Below are positions 33,123 through 42,413 of a stretch of DNA of 52,065 nucleotides, one piece after another. The stretch is from an uncultured Bacilli bacterium (GTDB taxonomy: Bacteria > Bacillota_I > Bacilli_A > RFN20 > CAG-826), in assembly GCA_944336335.1 (NCBI GenBank), contig CALVLC010000082.1, positions 1-52,065 on the forward strand. Direction: 5' to 3'. The translations under genes were made by a program, and so were the position numbers. Position 1 is the first letter of the stretch. Each line of letters starts with the position of its first letter. The notes beneath the pieces were generated by a model. It saw only the letters and a list, made by a program, of their open reading frames with translations. It was not told the origin of the DNA and made no database searches.

Positions 33123-33692
33123 ATGACATACAATGAACATCTTTTAAATAAGTTGGTTTCGGATTATCCAATTACAGAATATCCGGAAACAAGTAAAAGT
33201 TATATTGAATTGAAGAAGGCAATAAAGGAAATTAATTTACAAATAGAATCTTTAAGAAAAATACTAAATTTTGTCAAGGTAAATAGCACAAATTCTATTA
33301 AATCAGATTTATTTAACAAGATATATCTTAAATATCTATCATCAAAAAAAGACTACAAAAACATATCAATCGAAAAATATTATAATATGAAATCAACAGT
33401 TTTATTTTGTGAAATAATCGAAACGATAGACCGATTAAGTTATAAAAAAGACTGTTTAATATCAGAATTTATTTATAAAATTATAGATTCCAAATGGCCC
33501 TTATCCAGTGAAGAATACCGTTCACATTTTGAAGGATTAATATTAGATAATGATATATTAGAAGATCTGGAACGTGTCTATTTTAATCTAACTGATAAGA
33601 AAATTTGTGAAAAGTTCATTAAACAAAAAGGGCTAACAGAAGAATTCAATAATTTTATTAATGCAGAAAGGCAGATTAAATTCAAAAAATAA
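33123..33692 (+). CDS. Unknown helical protein at the end of the mobilisation operon
   Basis: 189 residues, start 33123 behind AAGGTGG, 18 bases after the relaxase stop. Mostly helical and charged, with no known motif and no membrane span. Position at the end of the mobilisation operon suggests a relaxosome or transfer role. The C-terminus (NAERQIKFKK) is basic and does not carry the SLDxKL tail. Confidence 0.65.
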   Translation: MTYNEHLLNKLVSDYPITEYPETSKSYIELKKAIKEINLQIESLRKILNFVKVNSTNSIKSDLFNKIYLKYLSSKKDYKNISIEKYYNMKSTVLFCEIIETIDRLSYKKDCLISEFIYKIIDSKWPLSSEEYRSHFEGLILDNDILEDLERVYFNLTDKKICEKFIKQKGLTEEFNNFINAERQIKFKK

Positions 33693-33718
33693 GACAGGCA
33701 TTTGACCTGTCTTTTATA
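33692..33718. terminator. Bidirectional terminator between the mobilisation operon and the M50 gene
   Basis: AAGACAGG pairs with CCTGTCTT around a short loop, with A-rich and T-rich flanks on the two sides. A near-identical hairpin ends the sigma-like gene at 48565. Confidence 0.75.
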
Positions 33719-34436
33719 TTATCAGTCCAACTACAATATCTTTAACCAACACAAATACAGTAAGTCCCATTATGAAGCAATAGAAACATATATTGGCCTT
33801 CTGTACAAATTCTGGTTTTAAAGGTTTACCAAATACAGCCGGTAGATTCAACGCTATTTGACCACCATCCAACGCCGGTATAGGAAGAATATTAAATACA
33901 AACAAAGCCGCATTTAAGGCATAGCTTAACATAGAAAACTGATAGATCCATTCAGCACCATTACCTGCAGCACCTAAAACCTGATCAGCCAATACAAAAT
34001 TTTCTTTTAAAGTAGATTGTGAAAAGTCAAACACCACATCAAACATAGAAAGAAAAGAACCTAATAAAGCTACTATTCCATTCCATATAGTACTAATTAC
34101 ATTTATAAAATCAAAGTTTCCGTTCATCAAGTTTACGATTGAAATAAAAACAAACATAAGTAATAAATTGACTGCTGGCCCAGCCGCAAATATTAGTATT
34201 TGCTTTAATGGACTTATTTTTTCAAAAGATTTATCATTAATTGCACAACTACCGCCAAGTGGAATTACCCTTAAATTAAATTCAGTATCACTAATTTTAA
34301 AGCTACAAATCTTTTTCCAAAAGCCAATATTGAATGAATCAACTTTAACATTGAACGCCTTTGCTGCAAGAAAATGTCCAAATTCGTGAAGAACAACTGC
34401 TATTAAAATAATTAAAATAAACACTATATAATTCAT
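33714..34436 (-). CDS. M50-family (site-2-protease-like) membrane metalloprotease
   Basis: 240 residues, start 34436. Zinc motif HEFGH at residues 17-21 within the first membrane span, a second helix pair in the middle, and the third-ligand motif NILPIPALDGGQ (about 190) are diagnostic of intramembrane M50 proteases. It is short, without the PDZ domain of RseP. It follows a transglutaminase-like gene by 13 bases, so it is co-expressed with it. M50 enzymes cleave membrane-tethered regulators or leftover signal peptides. The membrane-tethered sigma-like factor at 47726 is one conceivable substrate, which is inference only. Confidence 0.88.
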   Translation of the reverse strand: MNYIVFILIILIAVVLHEFGHFLAAKAFNVKVDSFNIGFWKKICSFKISDTEFNLRVIPLGGSCAINDKSFEKISPLKQILIFAAGPAVNLLLMFVFISIVNLMNGNFDFINVISTIWNGIVALLGSFLSMFDVVFDFSQSTLKENFVLADQVLGAAGNGAEWIYQFSMLSYALNAALFVFNILPIPALDGGQIALNLPAVFGKPLKPEFVQKANICFYCFIMGLTVFVLVKDIVVGLII

Positions 34437-34449
34437 TTAGATACCGCCT

Positions 34450-35223
34450 TTATTCAAATATTTGTATTTTACTTCTATTATTATCATTAAAGTAAATATA
34501 CGATCCAGGCTTAGAAGTTTTTCTTTCATAAGATATATCAACACCAACCCAAGTATCGTTTATATATACTTCATTCCAACCGTGTGAATCATTTTCAATA
34601 ATTCTGCAAGGGATTCCTAATCTGTCCATACAAGCCTTAAATAGTTTAGAATCAGAATGACACATAGTAATTCCATAATCCCTAACGATTTTATAGCCAG
34701 GAATTCCTGAAAGTAATAAGTTGGTATAAGTAGAATCATCATATGTATATTGTTTTAAAATATTCACTATTTTTCTTATAACTTCATCTTGATTTATGTA
34801 ATCATTTATTCCTGCTGAACTTATTAAGTACAAAATAAAATCTTCATATTCCGAATTATCATTTGCAACCGTTTTATTATAAAATTCATTTGAAAAGTTT
34901 AAATAATATTTTGTTTTATCGCTACTTACATATACATCAACTAATCTAATATTATTTTGATCGTATTGATAATACCAGTCCTGAAAATATGCTTCAGGAA
35001 AATATTTATATAAAATTCTATCCATTATATACCATTTATTATCACTGTTAATTTCTGGAACATAAAACTGCAAAGAATTATTTGTCATATTATTAACTAC
35101 AATATTATCAGTTTCTACAGAAATATCCGTATTATGTTTTACTGTCATTTCGGCAGAATAAGATTGTATATTCATCGAAATAGTAGATATTAAAATTAGA
35201 ATTAAGCTACATATTTTTTTCAT
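34450..35223 (-). CDS. Secreted transglutaminase-like protein 1
   Basis: 257 residues from the ATG at 35223. Signal peptide about residues 1-27 (LILILISTISMNIQSYSA). The transglutaminase-like (cysteine protease fold) triad is readable: Cys in GITMCHSDSKLF (about 187), His in ENDSHGWNEVYI (about 216), Asp in WVGVDISY (about 227). The N-terminal 120 residues are unique. There is no wall anchor. Such domains in secreted bacterial proteins cleave or crosslink peptides or amines. It shares its operon with the M50 protease. It is one of four such genes here, diverged from each other outside the triad. Confidence 0.85.
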   Translation of the reverse strand: MKKICSLILILISTISMNIQSYSAEMTVKHNTDISVETDNIVVNNMTNNSLQFYVPEINSDNKWYIMDRILYKYFPEAYFQDWYYQYDQNNIRLVDVYVSSDKTKYYLNFSNEFYNKTVANDNSEYEDFILYLISSAGINDYINQDEVIRKIVNILKQYTYDDSTYTNLLLSGIPGYKIVRDYGITMCHSDSKLFKACMDRLGIPCRIIENDSHGWNEVYINDTWVGVDISYERKTSKPGSYIYFNDNNRSKIQIFE

Positions 35224-35256
35224 AATTATCACCTTTTATCAAAAAAATTTTTGTTT

Positions 35257-35276
35257 CTAATAATATTATGTAAGAA
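35257..35276 (-). promoter_or_regulatory. Recurrent element promoter motif before transglutaminase-like 1
   Basis: The minus strand reads TTCTTACATAATATTATTAG, the consensus form, 34 bases from the start. The T-run of the upstream gene's terminator ends about 13 bases before CATAAT. Confidence 0.65.
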
Positions 35277-35282
35277 GGGAAA

Positions 35283-35312
35283 TAAAAAAAGCCCTAATTT
35301 AAGGGCCAAATT
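35283..35312 (-). terminator. Terminator of transglutaminase-like 2, fused to the next promoter
   Basis: The minus strand pairs GGCCCTTAA with TTAGGGCT, followed by TTTTTTT. Confidence 0.85.
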
Positions 35313-36153
35313 ATTTTCTATATGGATCATTTATTGAAGATCTTTGATAACGATCAATAGTTGTGGTCTTATTAATTTCTGAATAAAAATCATAATAATT
35401 TTTCATAAAATCTTGATTTAAATTTCCAGAACCATCATTAAAAGTTACATCAAAATAATATGGTGTTCCATCTAATACTACCACTGACCAAGCGTGAAAA
35501 TTATCACCAATCATTTCTGCATCAAGATATGTAGGATTTGTAGCATTATAATTAACAACACCATTTTCAAAAGGTAAGTATTCAACCATAGCATTAAAAG
35601 CCCTTGAATAACCTTCACAAGAAATTCTTCCTGTAGTAAAAGCTGTTGAAGCCATACTTGAAATAGGTTGATTTACTTCATAAGTACAATTATTACAAAT
35701 CCACGTATTTATAAGCATTAATGCAGTATTTCGATCAGTCCCATTAGGTACGATATTTTGCATATTTGAATTTAAGAAATTTCTTATTACACTATATTGT
35801 TGGTTTAATTTACCTAAGTCTTCCTGACTAAAATACATACGATAGCCGCCGGTGCTTAGTATTTTATACTTATATTCATTTGACATCAAATTATATCGTT
35901 CCATTAAAGCTGCATTATCATTTTTAATATCAAGTGTAGATTGATATAATTTATTAGAAACATAATCGCCATCATCATAATAGAAATCGCCTAAATCAAT
36001 TGTTTCCGTAGAATAATTTGCAGAAACAGAATTATCAATTTGTTGTTCATAAGAAGCTGGAATAGTTGTTATATTTGTATTGGCCATTGTAGGTATTGCA
36101 AATGATAAACATAAACCTATAGCAGCAATAGTTTTAAATATTTTATTTTTCAT
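35311..36153 (-). CDS. Secreted transglutaminase-like protein 2
   Basis: 280 residues from the ATG at 36153 (AAGGATGG upstream). Signal peptide through about residue 28 (TIAAIGLCLSFAIPTMAN). Triad: Cys in GRISCEGYSRAF (about 178), His in NFHAWSVVVLDG (about 219), Asp in YYFDVTFNDGSG (about 233). The pre-catalytic region contains the YRMYFSQEDLGKLNQQY stretch, similar in plan to the fourth copy at 49764. Single-gene unit with its own motif-type promoter and terminator. Substrate unknown. Confidence 0.87.
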   Translation of the reverse strand: MKNKIFKTIAAIGLCLSFAIPTMANTNITTIPASYEQQIDNSVSANYSTETIDLGDFYYDDGDYVSNKLYQSTLDIKNDNAALMERYNLMSNEYKYKILSTGGYRMYFSQEDLGKLNQQYSVIRNFLNSNMQNIVPNGTDRNTALMLINTWICNNCTYEVNQPISSMASTAFTTGRISCEGYSRAFNAMVEYLPFENGVVNYNATNPTYLDAEMIGDNFHAWSVVVLDGTPYYFDVTFNDGSGNLNQDFMKNYYDFYSEINKTTTIDRYQRSSINDPYRK

Positions 36154-36216
36154 TTTAATTACCATCCTTATATAATATACTATTTTTTTAAAATAATTTG
36201 TTACAATTATTTTTAT

Positions 36217-36236
36217 CTAACTATATTATGTAAGAA
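36217..36236 (-). promoter_or_regulatory. Recurrent element promoter motif before transglutaminase-like 2
   Basis: The minus strand reads TTCTTACATAATATAGTTAG, 64 bases before the start, close behind the HsdS terminator. Confidence 0.62.
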
Positions 36237-36242
36237 GACATA

Positions 36243-36272
36243 ATAAAAAAGCCCTAAAACGGGCTTTTCATC
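36243..36272 (-). terminator. Terminator of the type I R-M operon
   Basis: The minus strand pairs AAGCCCG with the GGGCTT arm around TTTTA, followed by TTTT, just past the HsdS stop. Confidence 0.8.
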
Positions 36273-36277
36273 AAAAT

Positions 36278-37561
36278 TTATTTAAAAATTATTTGTCCTG
36301 TCATTAATAATGGCAAAAGATAATTTCTTAATTCTGTTAGTTTTTGATTTTCGTTAATTAATTTATTTTTAAACATAAAGATTTTTTTTACATTATCTGT
36401 AAAACAATCAATGACTTCTTTATTTGGAATAAGTATATCTACATCAAGTAAAGTTTTAATTCTTATACCGTCAAAAATACTTCCAGTACTTTTATTTGTA
36501 ATAGAATTTATAAAACTACTATCAGTAAAAAGTAAATATAAAAATTCAGAAGAAACAGTTTTTTTATTTGGTCTTATAGAAAATACTGATTCATTTATAT
36601 CATAATCTTCTGGCTGATCAATAATTAAATAACATCTTCCTAACGGTGCGATACTTGCAAATAAAATATCACCTATACTTATATCTGATCTTTTATGTAT
36701 TATATCCTTTTCTGTTTGTGTTATCTTATCGCACTTATTAAAATCAATATTTCCATTACTGGACAAATTCTTAACCGTAATATAATTAATATTACCGTCT
36801 TTTTGGAATGTAAAATTATCACGTGGATTAAGCCCAGTCTTAATTGATTCAATTAATTCTGACAGCTTACCAGCTTTCCAATGGACAGGAATATTTCTTT
36901 TTAACGTACTATCCCAACACATTTTTCCGGTATTTTTACGGTAAGATTTGCCACTTTTTCCAGGAAATTCAAATTGTAAAAACCAGTATTGATATGTTAG
37001 TTTAGTTAATTTATCAATCTTTTCTATTATTTTATTATTATTTCTGATCTTACATTCAATATTATAAAATAAATCACCTGCTTTGACTTGATGATCATAA
37101 TCTGGCAAGATAACCTTAATATAAGAAAAAATATCTTCGTTAAAGCTTGCCCTTAAAGTCATTACAGCTTTATAATCTATAATCTTTCTGAAGTACGCAC
37201 TTCTAAAATAATAAGCCATAAATTTATCATAAGTCTTATCATTTTGAATAGGTCTTAATCTTTTAGCGAATCCAGAAAAAGTAGATCCGGGATAATCTTT
37301 AATAGCAACACCAGACATAGCAAGTTCATTAAGTGTTTCACTTGTCCTGGTAAAGAAAACATCACCTTTTAGTATAGAATACTTATCTTGTTCTTCAACA
37401 GACGTATCCATTTTATCAGGTAATTCTTCCGGCAATATAGGATTATTAAATATTGTACTGAATGATAAAAAAGGGTTCCCGTGTCCTGCTTGTTCTTTTG
37501 TAGTATTAATACCGGAATCAATTTTATATAATTCATCAAGTTTATATTCAGTTAGTTTCAT
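36278..37561 (-). CDS. hsdS: Type I restriction-modification specificity subunit
   Basis: 427 residues, start 37561, overlapping HsdM by 14 bases. Two target-recognition domains are visible, each followed by a conserved helical region (NIECKIRNNNKIIEKIDKLT, and at the end FKNKLINENQKLTELRNYLLP). The half-junction WKAGKLSELIESIKTGLNPR opens the second domain. HsdS chooses the bipartite DNA site recognised by the complex. The C-terminal LLPLLMTGQI is the usual HsdS ending. Appears intact. Confidence 0.93.
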   Translation of the reverse strand: MKLTEYKLDELYKIDSGINTTKEQAGHGNPFLSFSTIFNNPILPEELPDKMDTSVEEQDKYSILKGDVFFTRTSETLNELAMSGVAIKDYPGSTFSGFAKRLRPIQNDKTYDKFMAYYFRSAYFRKIIDYKAVMTLRASFNEDIFSYIKVILPDYDHQVKAGDLFYNIECKIRNNNKIIEKIDKLTKLTYQYWFLQFEFPGKSGKSYRKNTGKMCWDSTLKRNIPVHWKAGKLSELIESIKTGLNPRDNFTFQKDGNINYITVKNLSSNGNIDFNKCDKITQTEKDIIHKRSDISIGDILFASIAPLGRCYLIIDQPEDYDINESVFSIRPNKKTVSSEFLYLLFTDSSFINSITNKSTGSIFDGIRIKTLLDVDILIPNKEVIDCFTDNVKKIFMFKNKLINENQKLTELRNYLLPLLMTGQIIFK

Positions 37562-39215
37562 ATTTTAAATGATTCAGCCTTTCATTCAATTCAGATATTA
37601 ATTTGTCATTATTAACAAATAATTTATTCAATTCATTTTTAATATCTGCTATGTTTTTATAATATTCTTCTTCACTAATTTCAACAAAATTTAACTTAAC
37701 ATCAAAATACTGACCAGCAGCCAAACTATATTTCCTATCGATAATTCTATCATAAGATACATAAGTACCAAATTCTTCAACATCATTTCTGTTTATAAAT
37801 GTATCTTCTATTAAACTTATTTCATCTGCTTCAAGTACAGTTCTTTGATTTTTACCAAGTTTAACTTTTTTACCCAGCTTAGTTGCATCAATTAAAATAA
37901 CTTTATCATCAGTATTAGCCTTATCAATAAATAAAACGCTAACATTTGTTCCAGTATTCGCAAAAATATTTGAAGGCATAGATATAACGCCTTTTATCCA
38001 ATGTTCGTCAATAATTTTTTTTCTTACAACAAATTCAATACTTTGATTCTTTGTTAAAAATCCAGTAGGAACTACAATAGCAGCTTTTCCATCATCTTTT
38101 AATGACCATAATATATGTTGTATGAAGCATAAGTAAATAGCCATACTTTCTTTTTTCTTATTAGGTATCTTAGGAATACCTGCAAAAAATCGTTCAGGAA
38201 CATTGGCCCATTTCTGTTCTATACTGTCCCTAGTAGCACTAAAATCCATATTAAAAGGTGGATTGCTTGTAATATAATCAAATTTCTTAAATCCAGATCC
38301 AGGGTCGTGTGCTGTGTTATAATGGGCCGGTGAATCCAGCGTATCACCTTCAATAATGTTATCAAGACTATTTGTAAGTCCATTCAACATCATATTAATT
38401 CTAAGAAATCTTGACGATTTTCCGCTAATATCCTGGGTGTAAACCTGGGCCTTACTTCCAAAAGTACCCTTTCCTAACGCATTAGCTAAATGAAGAACCA
38501 GCGATCCTGATCCTGCTGAAGGATCGTATATTTCATAGATCTTATCTTCTACTGGCGACATATTGACTAAAATTTTTGCAATAATGCCGCTGATAACCTG
38601 TGGTGTGAAATATTCAGCATATACACCTGCAGCAACATTATAATCCTTTATCAGATATTCAAAGATTCTGCTGTAAAAATCAAAGTTATTCTTAAAAGCT
38701 GGCCCAAAATCAAATCTATCCTGGCTTATAATTCCAAAAATACTTTTACACAGACTATTTTTCTTTTCATCAGGTATATCTTTTATGAAATTAGTAAACA
38801 AAAGTCTTTTAGATCCGCTTGCAGACTGAATACCAAATTTTTCATTTTCTGGATATTCTGAAATTCTGGTTAATGTTTCTTCAAACAACTTATAAAAATC
38901 TTTTTGGTTTACTTTATTAATTAAAAATTGTATTGTATCTTCATATCTAAAAGCAACATCTGCCGGATAAGAATCATAAAATCCTTCAAGTAGATTGTCT
39001 TCATCATTCAATATAACGTCTAAATCTATATCAATATCATTTGCAAATTCCTTAAGATTAGATACAAACTTATCATTAAGAAACTTATACAAAAAAACAT
39101 TAGTAATAATTTCTTCTTCACCTGATTGATTAGCAAGTCCTAAAGTCTGGCATAGTCCCTTTAAATCATCAATGATTTGTTCTATATTATGTTCTAATTC
39201 AGTAATTAAAGTCAT
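37548..39215 (-). CDS. hsdM: Type I restriction-modification methyltransferase subunit
   Basis: 555 residues. An N-terminal helical domain (HsdM_N, ending near residue 160) precedes the N6-adenine methyltransferase: SAM motif YDPSAGSGSLVLHLA (about 226) and catalytic NPPFN (about 318), then the GKAAIVVPTGFL strand. It overlaps hsdS and lies 12 bases after hsdR, so all three subunits form one operon (order R, M, S). Full length for the family. Confidence 0.95.
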   Translation of the reverse strand: MTLITELEHNIEQIIDDLKGLCQTLGLANQSGEEEIITNVFLYKFLNDKFVSNLKEFANDIDIDLDVILNDEDNLLEGFYDSYPADVAFRYEDTIQFLINKVNQKDFYKLFEETLTRISEYPENEKFGIQSASGSKRLLFTNFIKDIPDEKKNSLCKSIFGIISQDRFDFGPAFKNNFDFYSRIFEYLIKDYNVAAGVYAEYFTPQVISGIIAKILVNMSPVEDKIYEIYDPSAGSGSLVLHLANALGKGTFGSKAQVYTQDISGKSSRFLRINMMLNGLTNSLDNIIEGDTLDSPAHYNTAHDPGSGFKKFDYITSNPPFNMDFSATRDSIEQKWANVPERFFAGIPKIPNKKKESMAIYLCFIQHILWSLKDDGKAAIVVPTGFLTKNQSIEFVVRKKIIDEHWIKGVISMPSNIFANTGTNVSVLFIDKANTDDKVILIDATKLGKKVKLGKNQRTVLEADEISLIEDTFINRNDVEEFGTYVSYDRIIDRKYSLAAGQYFDVKLNFVEISEEEYYKNIADIKNELNKLFVNNDKLISELNERLNHLKYETN

Positions 39216-39227
39216 ATATTATCCTTT

Positions 39228-42200
39228 CTACTTAAATAACTGTATATTCGTATATAGATCTTTAAGTAAGTAATCGTAGTAATCTTTAATATTAGAATAC
39301 AACTTTTCCTTAATTAAAATCTTCGTAATTTTAGATTTAACTGAATTAACAAAGTTCACCTGTCCCTGAATTGATATAGAATCAGTATTAAGAATATCCT
39401 TAATAGCATTATAGGTAATTAATAAAGTATTTTCAATAACAGTTCTATCTACATTATATTTTTCTATGCTATCCTGATAAGTTTTTACAAACGAAAAACT
39501 ACCGCCATATTTCATAGATAATCTATCGTTTTCTTCGTTAATACCTTTTGCTATATTTAATGCTTCAAGTAATTCATCACTAATTGCATCTAATTCATTT
39601 AAATCTTTTATATCTAATTTATTAAATATCTTTTGCAGTAATTCATCAAGTTTTTTAATCTTAATATTATCCCTGTTCTTATTATTTTTTATTTCATTTT
39701 GAACCAATTTAACAGTTTCAGAAAATCTTTTAAATTCAGGACTGTCAGGTGATACCTTACCTAAATTTAATATAACAATTTGTGTTTTAACAAATTCATA
39801 CAGTATTTCAACAACTTCTTTATCTGATAAAATATCCAGGGTTTCAATGCTTTTATTTGACAAATTAATAAAATCAATACGATCTTGTGTTATTTTTCTT
39901 AGAAGTCTAATTTTTCTTGAATCAATTTGTAAAGCAAAATCAGACGCACGTGAAATAATAAATTCTGTTTCACATTCCAAAATACCATTAAGCAATCTTC
40001 TAATTCTTAACAGGGTATCTTTATTATAATAAGTTAATTGCTTTGAATATTTTTCTAAATTATCAGTATCTACAACATCATCAAGTTCAGATTTATAATT
40101 TTTATACTTCTGATTAATATAATTTTTATCTATAACTAACCCACTTAAAGAATCTTCATCTTCACCATTATCATTTAGGTCTTGTTCTAATTCTTTAATA
40201 TAAGCGTCAATAGTCCTGTCATATTCTTGTCCAATATCTACAAAATCGACTATATAACCATATCTATATATCTTTCCAGTTTTAGATTTATACGGCCTAT
40301 TTACCCTACTGATAGTCTGTAATAAAGATTGTGCGTGCGGCCCACGTAACAGATACATTTTCTTAAGTCTTTTAACGTCATATCCGGTAGTAAGCATTAA
40401 ATTTACAATCAACATATCAGGAACAAATGAATTTTTAAATTCATTTTGATTGTTTTTATTAATAATATCTTGTTTTGGCCCTTCATCAGAAATGACTAAA
40501 CCTGTTATCAATTTAGATTTTTTTTCAAACCAACTATGAATCTTCTTAGCCTGTAAATTAGATCTGCATACGACCATACCGCCGATTGTAGGATCCGAAT
40601 TTTGCAATCTAAAATTTAAAAAGTCTTTTTCAATAAAATTACACAAACAATTAACATAATCATCTGATTCAAAGACTTCCGGATCATTAAACTTATCCGC
40701 TTCTATTTCCAGATTATTATGAATTTCTTTCCTTGCTACTGTATCAATATTTTCCTTTTTAATCCTTAATGTATAACCATCAGCAATAGATTTATCGTAA
40801 AAATACTTATGGATATAATCACCAAACTTTAAATTAGACCGTTCCTTTTTACTAAGTAAAGGTGTTCCGGTAAGTGCGATATATATTCCATTAACATCAC
40901 AAGTCATTAAGTTTTTAAAAAATTCACCTGTACTGCTATAACTTCTATGTGCTTCATCAATAAAAAATATTCTTTGGACATTTACATTATATTCATTTTT
41001 TGCTTTTGGTAATTCACCTTCAATTTTATGAATATTAACAACACACACTTCGCCATTATTACTATCGCTATAATTCTTACTTACATTAACATTTAATGCC
41101 TTTCTAAAATCTTTCTTATCACGGCAATTTTCAACGATTAGTCCACGGTTTGTAAATTCGGAACTTGCCTGTCTTAACAATTCAAGCCTATCAACTATAA
41201 AGAAAAACCTTGTAATTATATTCTTCTTAGCGTAATAATCCCTGATTATTCTATTTGAAAAAGCCGCTAGGGCAGTTTTACCACTACCTTGTGTATGCCA
41301 AATAATTCCACCCTTACCGCCATTATCTAATCTTTCAATAATTTTCCTGGTAGCAAAAAACTGTGGATAACGCATTATATGTTTTTGTGGTACTGTTTCC
41401 TTAATGTACATAATTCCATACTTAATAAAAAACAAAAATCGTTCTTTATCAAATACAGAAGTAATAAATCTATTACAAGGTGTATCTACATTCAGATTAA
41501 ACAAAAATTCTTCTTTTTCCGTTTCATCTGCATTATACCCATTATCTATTACTATATTTTTAATAATATTTTCTGATATATTTCTATACTTATATTCAGT
41601 GTAATAATTAAAATTATCTTCCCTAAAGAAAGAAAATGATGTATTACTACCATTTGGCGTTGTATAAAAAGAACCCGCTTTTACATCATCAGGATCATCA
41701 AGTATATCAGAATCTTCATATTCCATATTATTACTAAATGATATAAATTGTAATAGGTTAAAAAATTTTCTGAAATCAGAATTTTTAAGTCTTTGGTTTA
41801 TCATTCTATCAAATTCTGCTTTAATACCATTTTCATTATTAGGTTTTTTTACTTCTAAGAATCCCAAAGGAATTCCATTAATAAGAATAGTAATATCAGG
41901 CCTAAAAGAACCTGCGTCTGTACCCTTAACAATTTCAAAAGGTAATTCATTTACAACACAAAAATCATTTTTAGAATTATCCAGATCATCTAAATCAATT
42001 AATTTTATTCTATTCATGGGATTAATCAACCAATCATAAAATTCTTTTCCAAGATCATTATTTTTTATAAATTGGTTAATTTCACTTAAAATTGATTTAA
42101 TTTCATCATAAGAAAAAGACCTGTTATTTATTCTTTCAATAGCAGGTTTAAATCTATTAACAAAAATCTTTGTATTAAAATCTATATCTACATCTTCATT

Positions 42201-42281
42201 ATGTAAAGACTGATAATTATAGCCAAGTCTTAGAAAATGAATAGTAGCCGGAATTTTTACCCTGGTATCTTCATTAAACAT
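39228..42281 (-). CDS. hsdR: Type I restriction endonuclease/translocase subunit
   Basis: 1017 residues, start 42281 after AAGGATG. The N-terminal nuclease has PDITILINGIPLGFLEVKKP (PD...ExK, about 127-146). The translocase has Walker A TQGSGKT (about 330), DEAH in FIDEAHRS (about 442) and later LTTGYDVKRLKKMYLLRG, QTISRVNRPY. All catalytic motifs are present, so the system should restrict unmodified DNA and could act as an addiction or superinfection-exclusion module. A promoter with an embedded 16-base palindrome lies just upstream. Confidence 0.95.
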   Translation of the reverse strand: MFNEDTRVKIPATIHFLRLGYNYQSLHNEDVDIDFNTKIFVNRFKPAIERINNRSFSYDEIKSILSEINQFIKNNDLGKEFYDWLINPMNRIKLIDLDDLDNSKNDFCVVNELPFEIVKGTDAGSFRPDITILINGIPLGFLEVKKPNNENGIKAEFDRMINQRLKNSDFRKFFNLLQFISFSNNMEYEDSDILDDPDDVKAGSFYTTPNGSNTSFSFFREDNFNYYTEYKYRNISENIIKNIVIDNGYNADETEKEEFLFNLNVDTPCNRFITSVFDKERFLFFIKYGIMYIKETVPQKHIMRYPQFFATRKIIERLDNGGKGGIIWHTQGSGKTALAAFSNRIIRDYYAKKNIITRFFFIVDRLELLRQASSEFTNRGLIVENCRDKKDFRKALNVNVSKNYSDSNNGEVCVVNIHKIEGELPKAKNEYNVNVQRIFFIDEAHRSYSSTGEFFKNLMTCDVNGIYIALTGTPLLSKKERSNLKFGDYIHKYFYDKSIADGYTLRIKKENIDTVARKEIHNNLEIEADKFNDPEVFESDDYVNCLCNFIEKDFLNFRLQNSDPTIGGMVVCRSNLQAKKIHSWFEKKSKLITGLVISDEGPKQDIINKNNQNEFKNSFVPDMLIVNLMLTTGYDVKRLKKMYLLRGPHAQSLLQTISRVNRPYKSKTGKIYRYGYIVDFVDIGQEYDRTIDAYIKELEQDLNDNGEDEDSLSGLVIDKNYINQKYKNYKSELDDVVDTDNLEKYSKQLTYYNKDTLLRIRRLLNGILECETEFIISRASDFALQIDSRKIRLLRKITQDRIDFINLSNKSIETLDILSDKEVVEILYEFVKTQIVILNLGKVSPDSPEFKRFSETVKLVQNEIKNNKNRDNIKIKKLDELLQKIFNKLDIKDLNELDAISDELLEALNIAKGINEENDRLSMKYGGSFSFVKTYQDSIEKYNVDRTVIENTLLITYNAIKDILNTDSISIQGQVNFVNSVKSKITKILIKEKLYSNIKDYYDYLLKDLYTNIQLFK

Positions 42282-42303
42282 AACTAAACATCCTTTTCCA
42301 TAA

Positions 42304-42335
42304 TAGTATAATTATACTACAGAATCAAAGTGTAA
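42304..42335 (-). promoter_or_regulatory. R-M operon promoter with perfect 16-bp palindrome
   Basis: TAGTATAATTATACTA (42304-42319) is a perfect palindrome containing a TATAAT -10 on the minus strand. TTGTTT lies 18 bases upstream. A dimeric repressor could occlude the promoter, but no controller gene is adjacent. Confidence 0.55.
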
Positions 42336-42373
42336 AACAACTGACTTTTAACATCTTTTGTAATTTAAAAGCA

Positions 42374-42402
42374 ACAAAAAAAGCCCACCAGGGCTTTTGT
42401 GT
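42374..42402 (-). terminator. Terminator of transglutaminase-like 3
   Basis: The minus strand pairs AAAAGCCC with GGGCTTTT around TGGT, followed by TTTG. Confidence 0.85.
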
Positions 42403-42413
42403 GTACAATTCAT

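Noticed and set aside
36278-42281. Phase-variable type I system
   Set aside because: Only one hsdS is visible, with no inverted partial copies or adjacent invertase.
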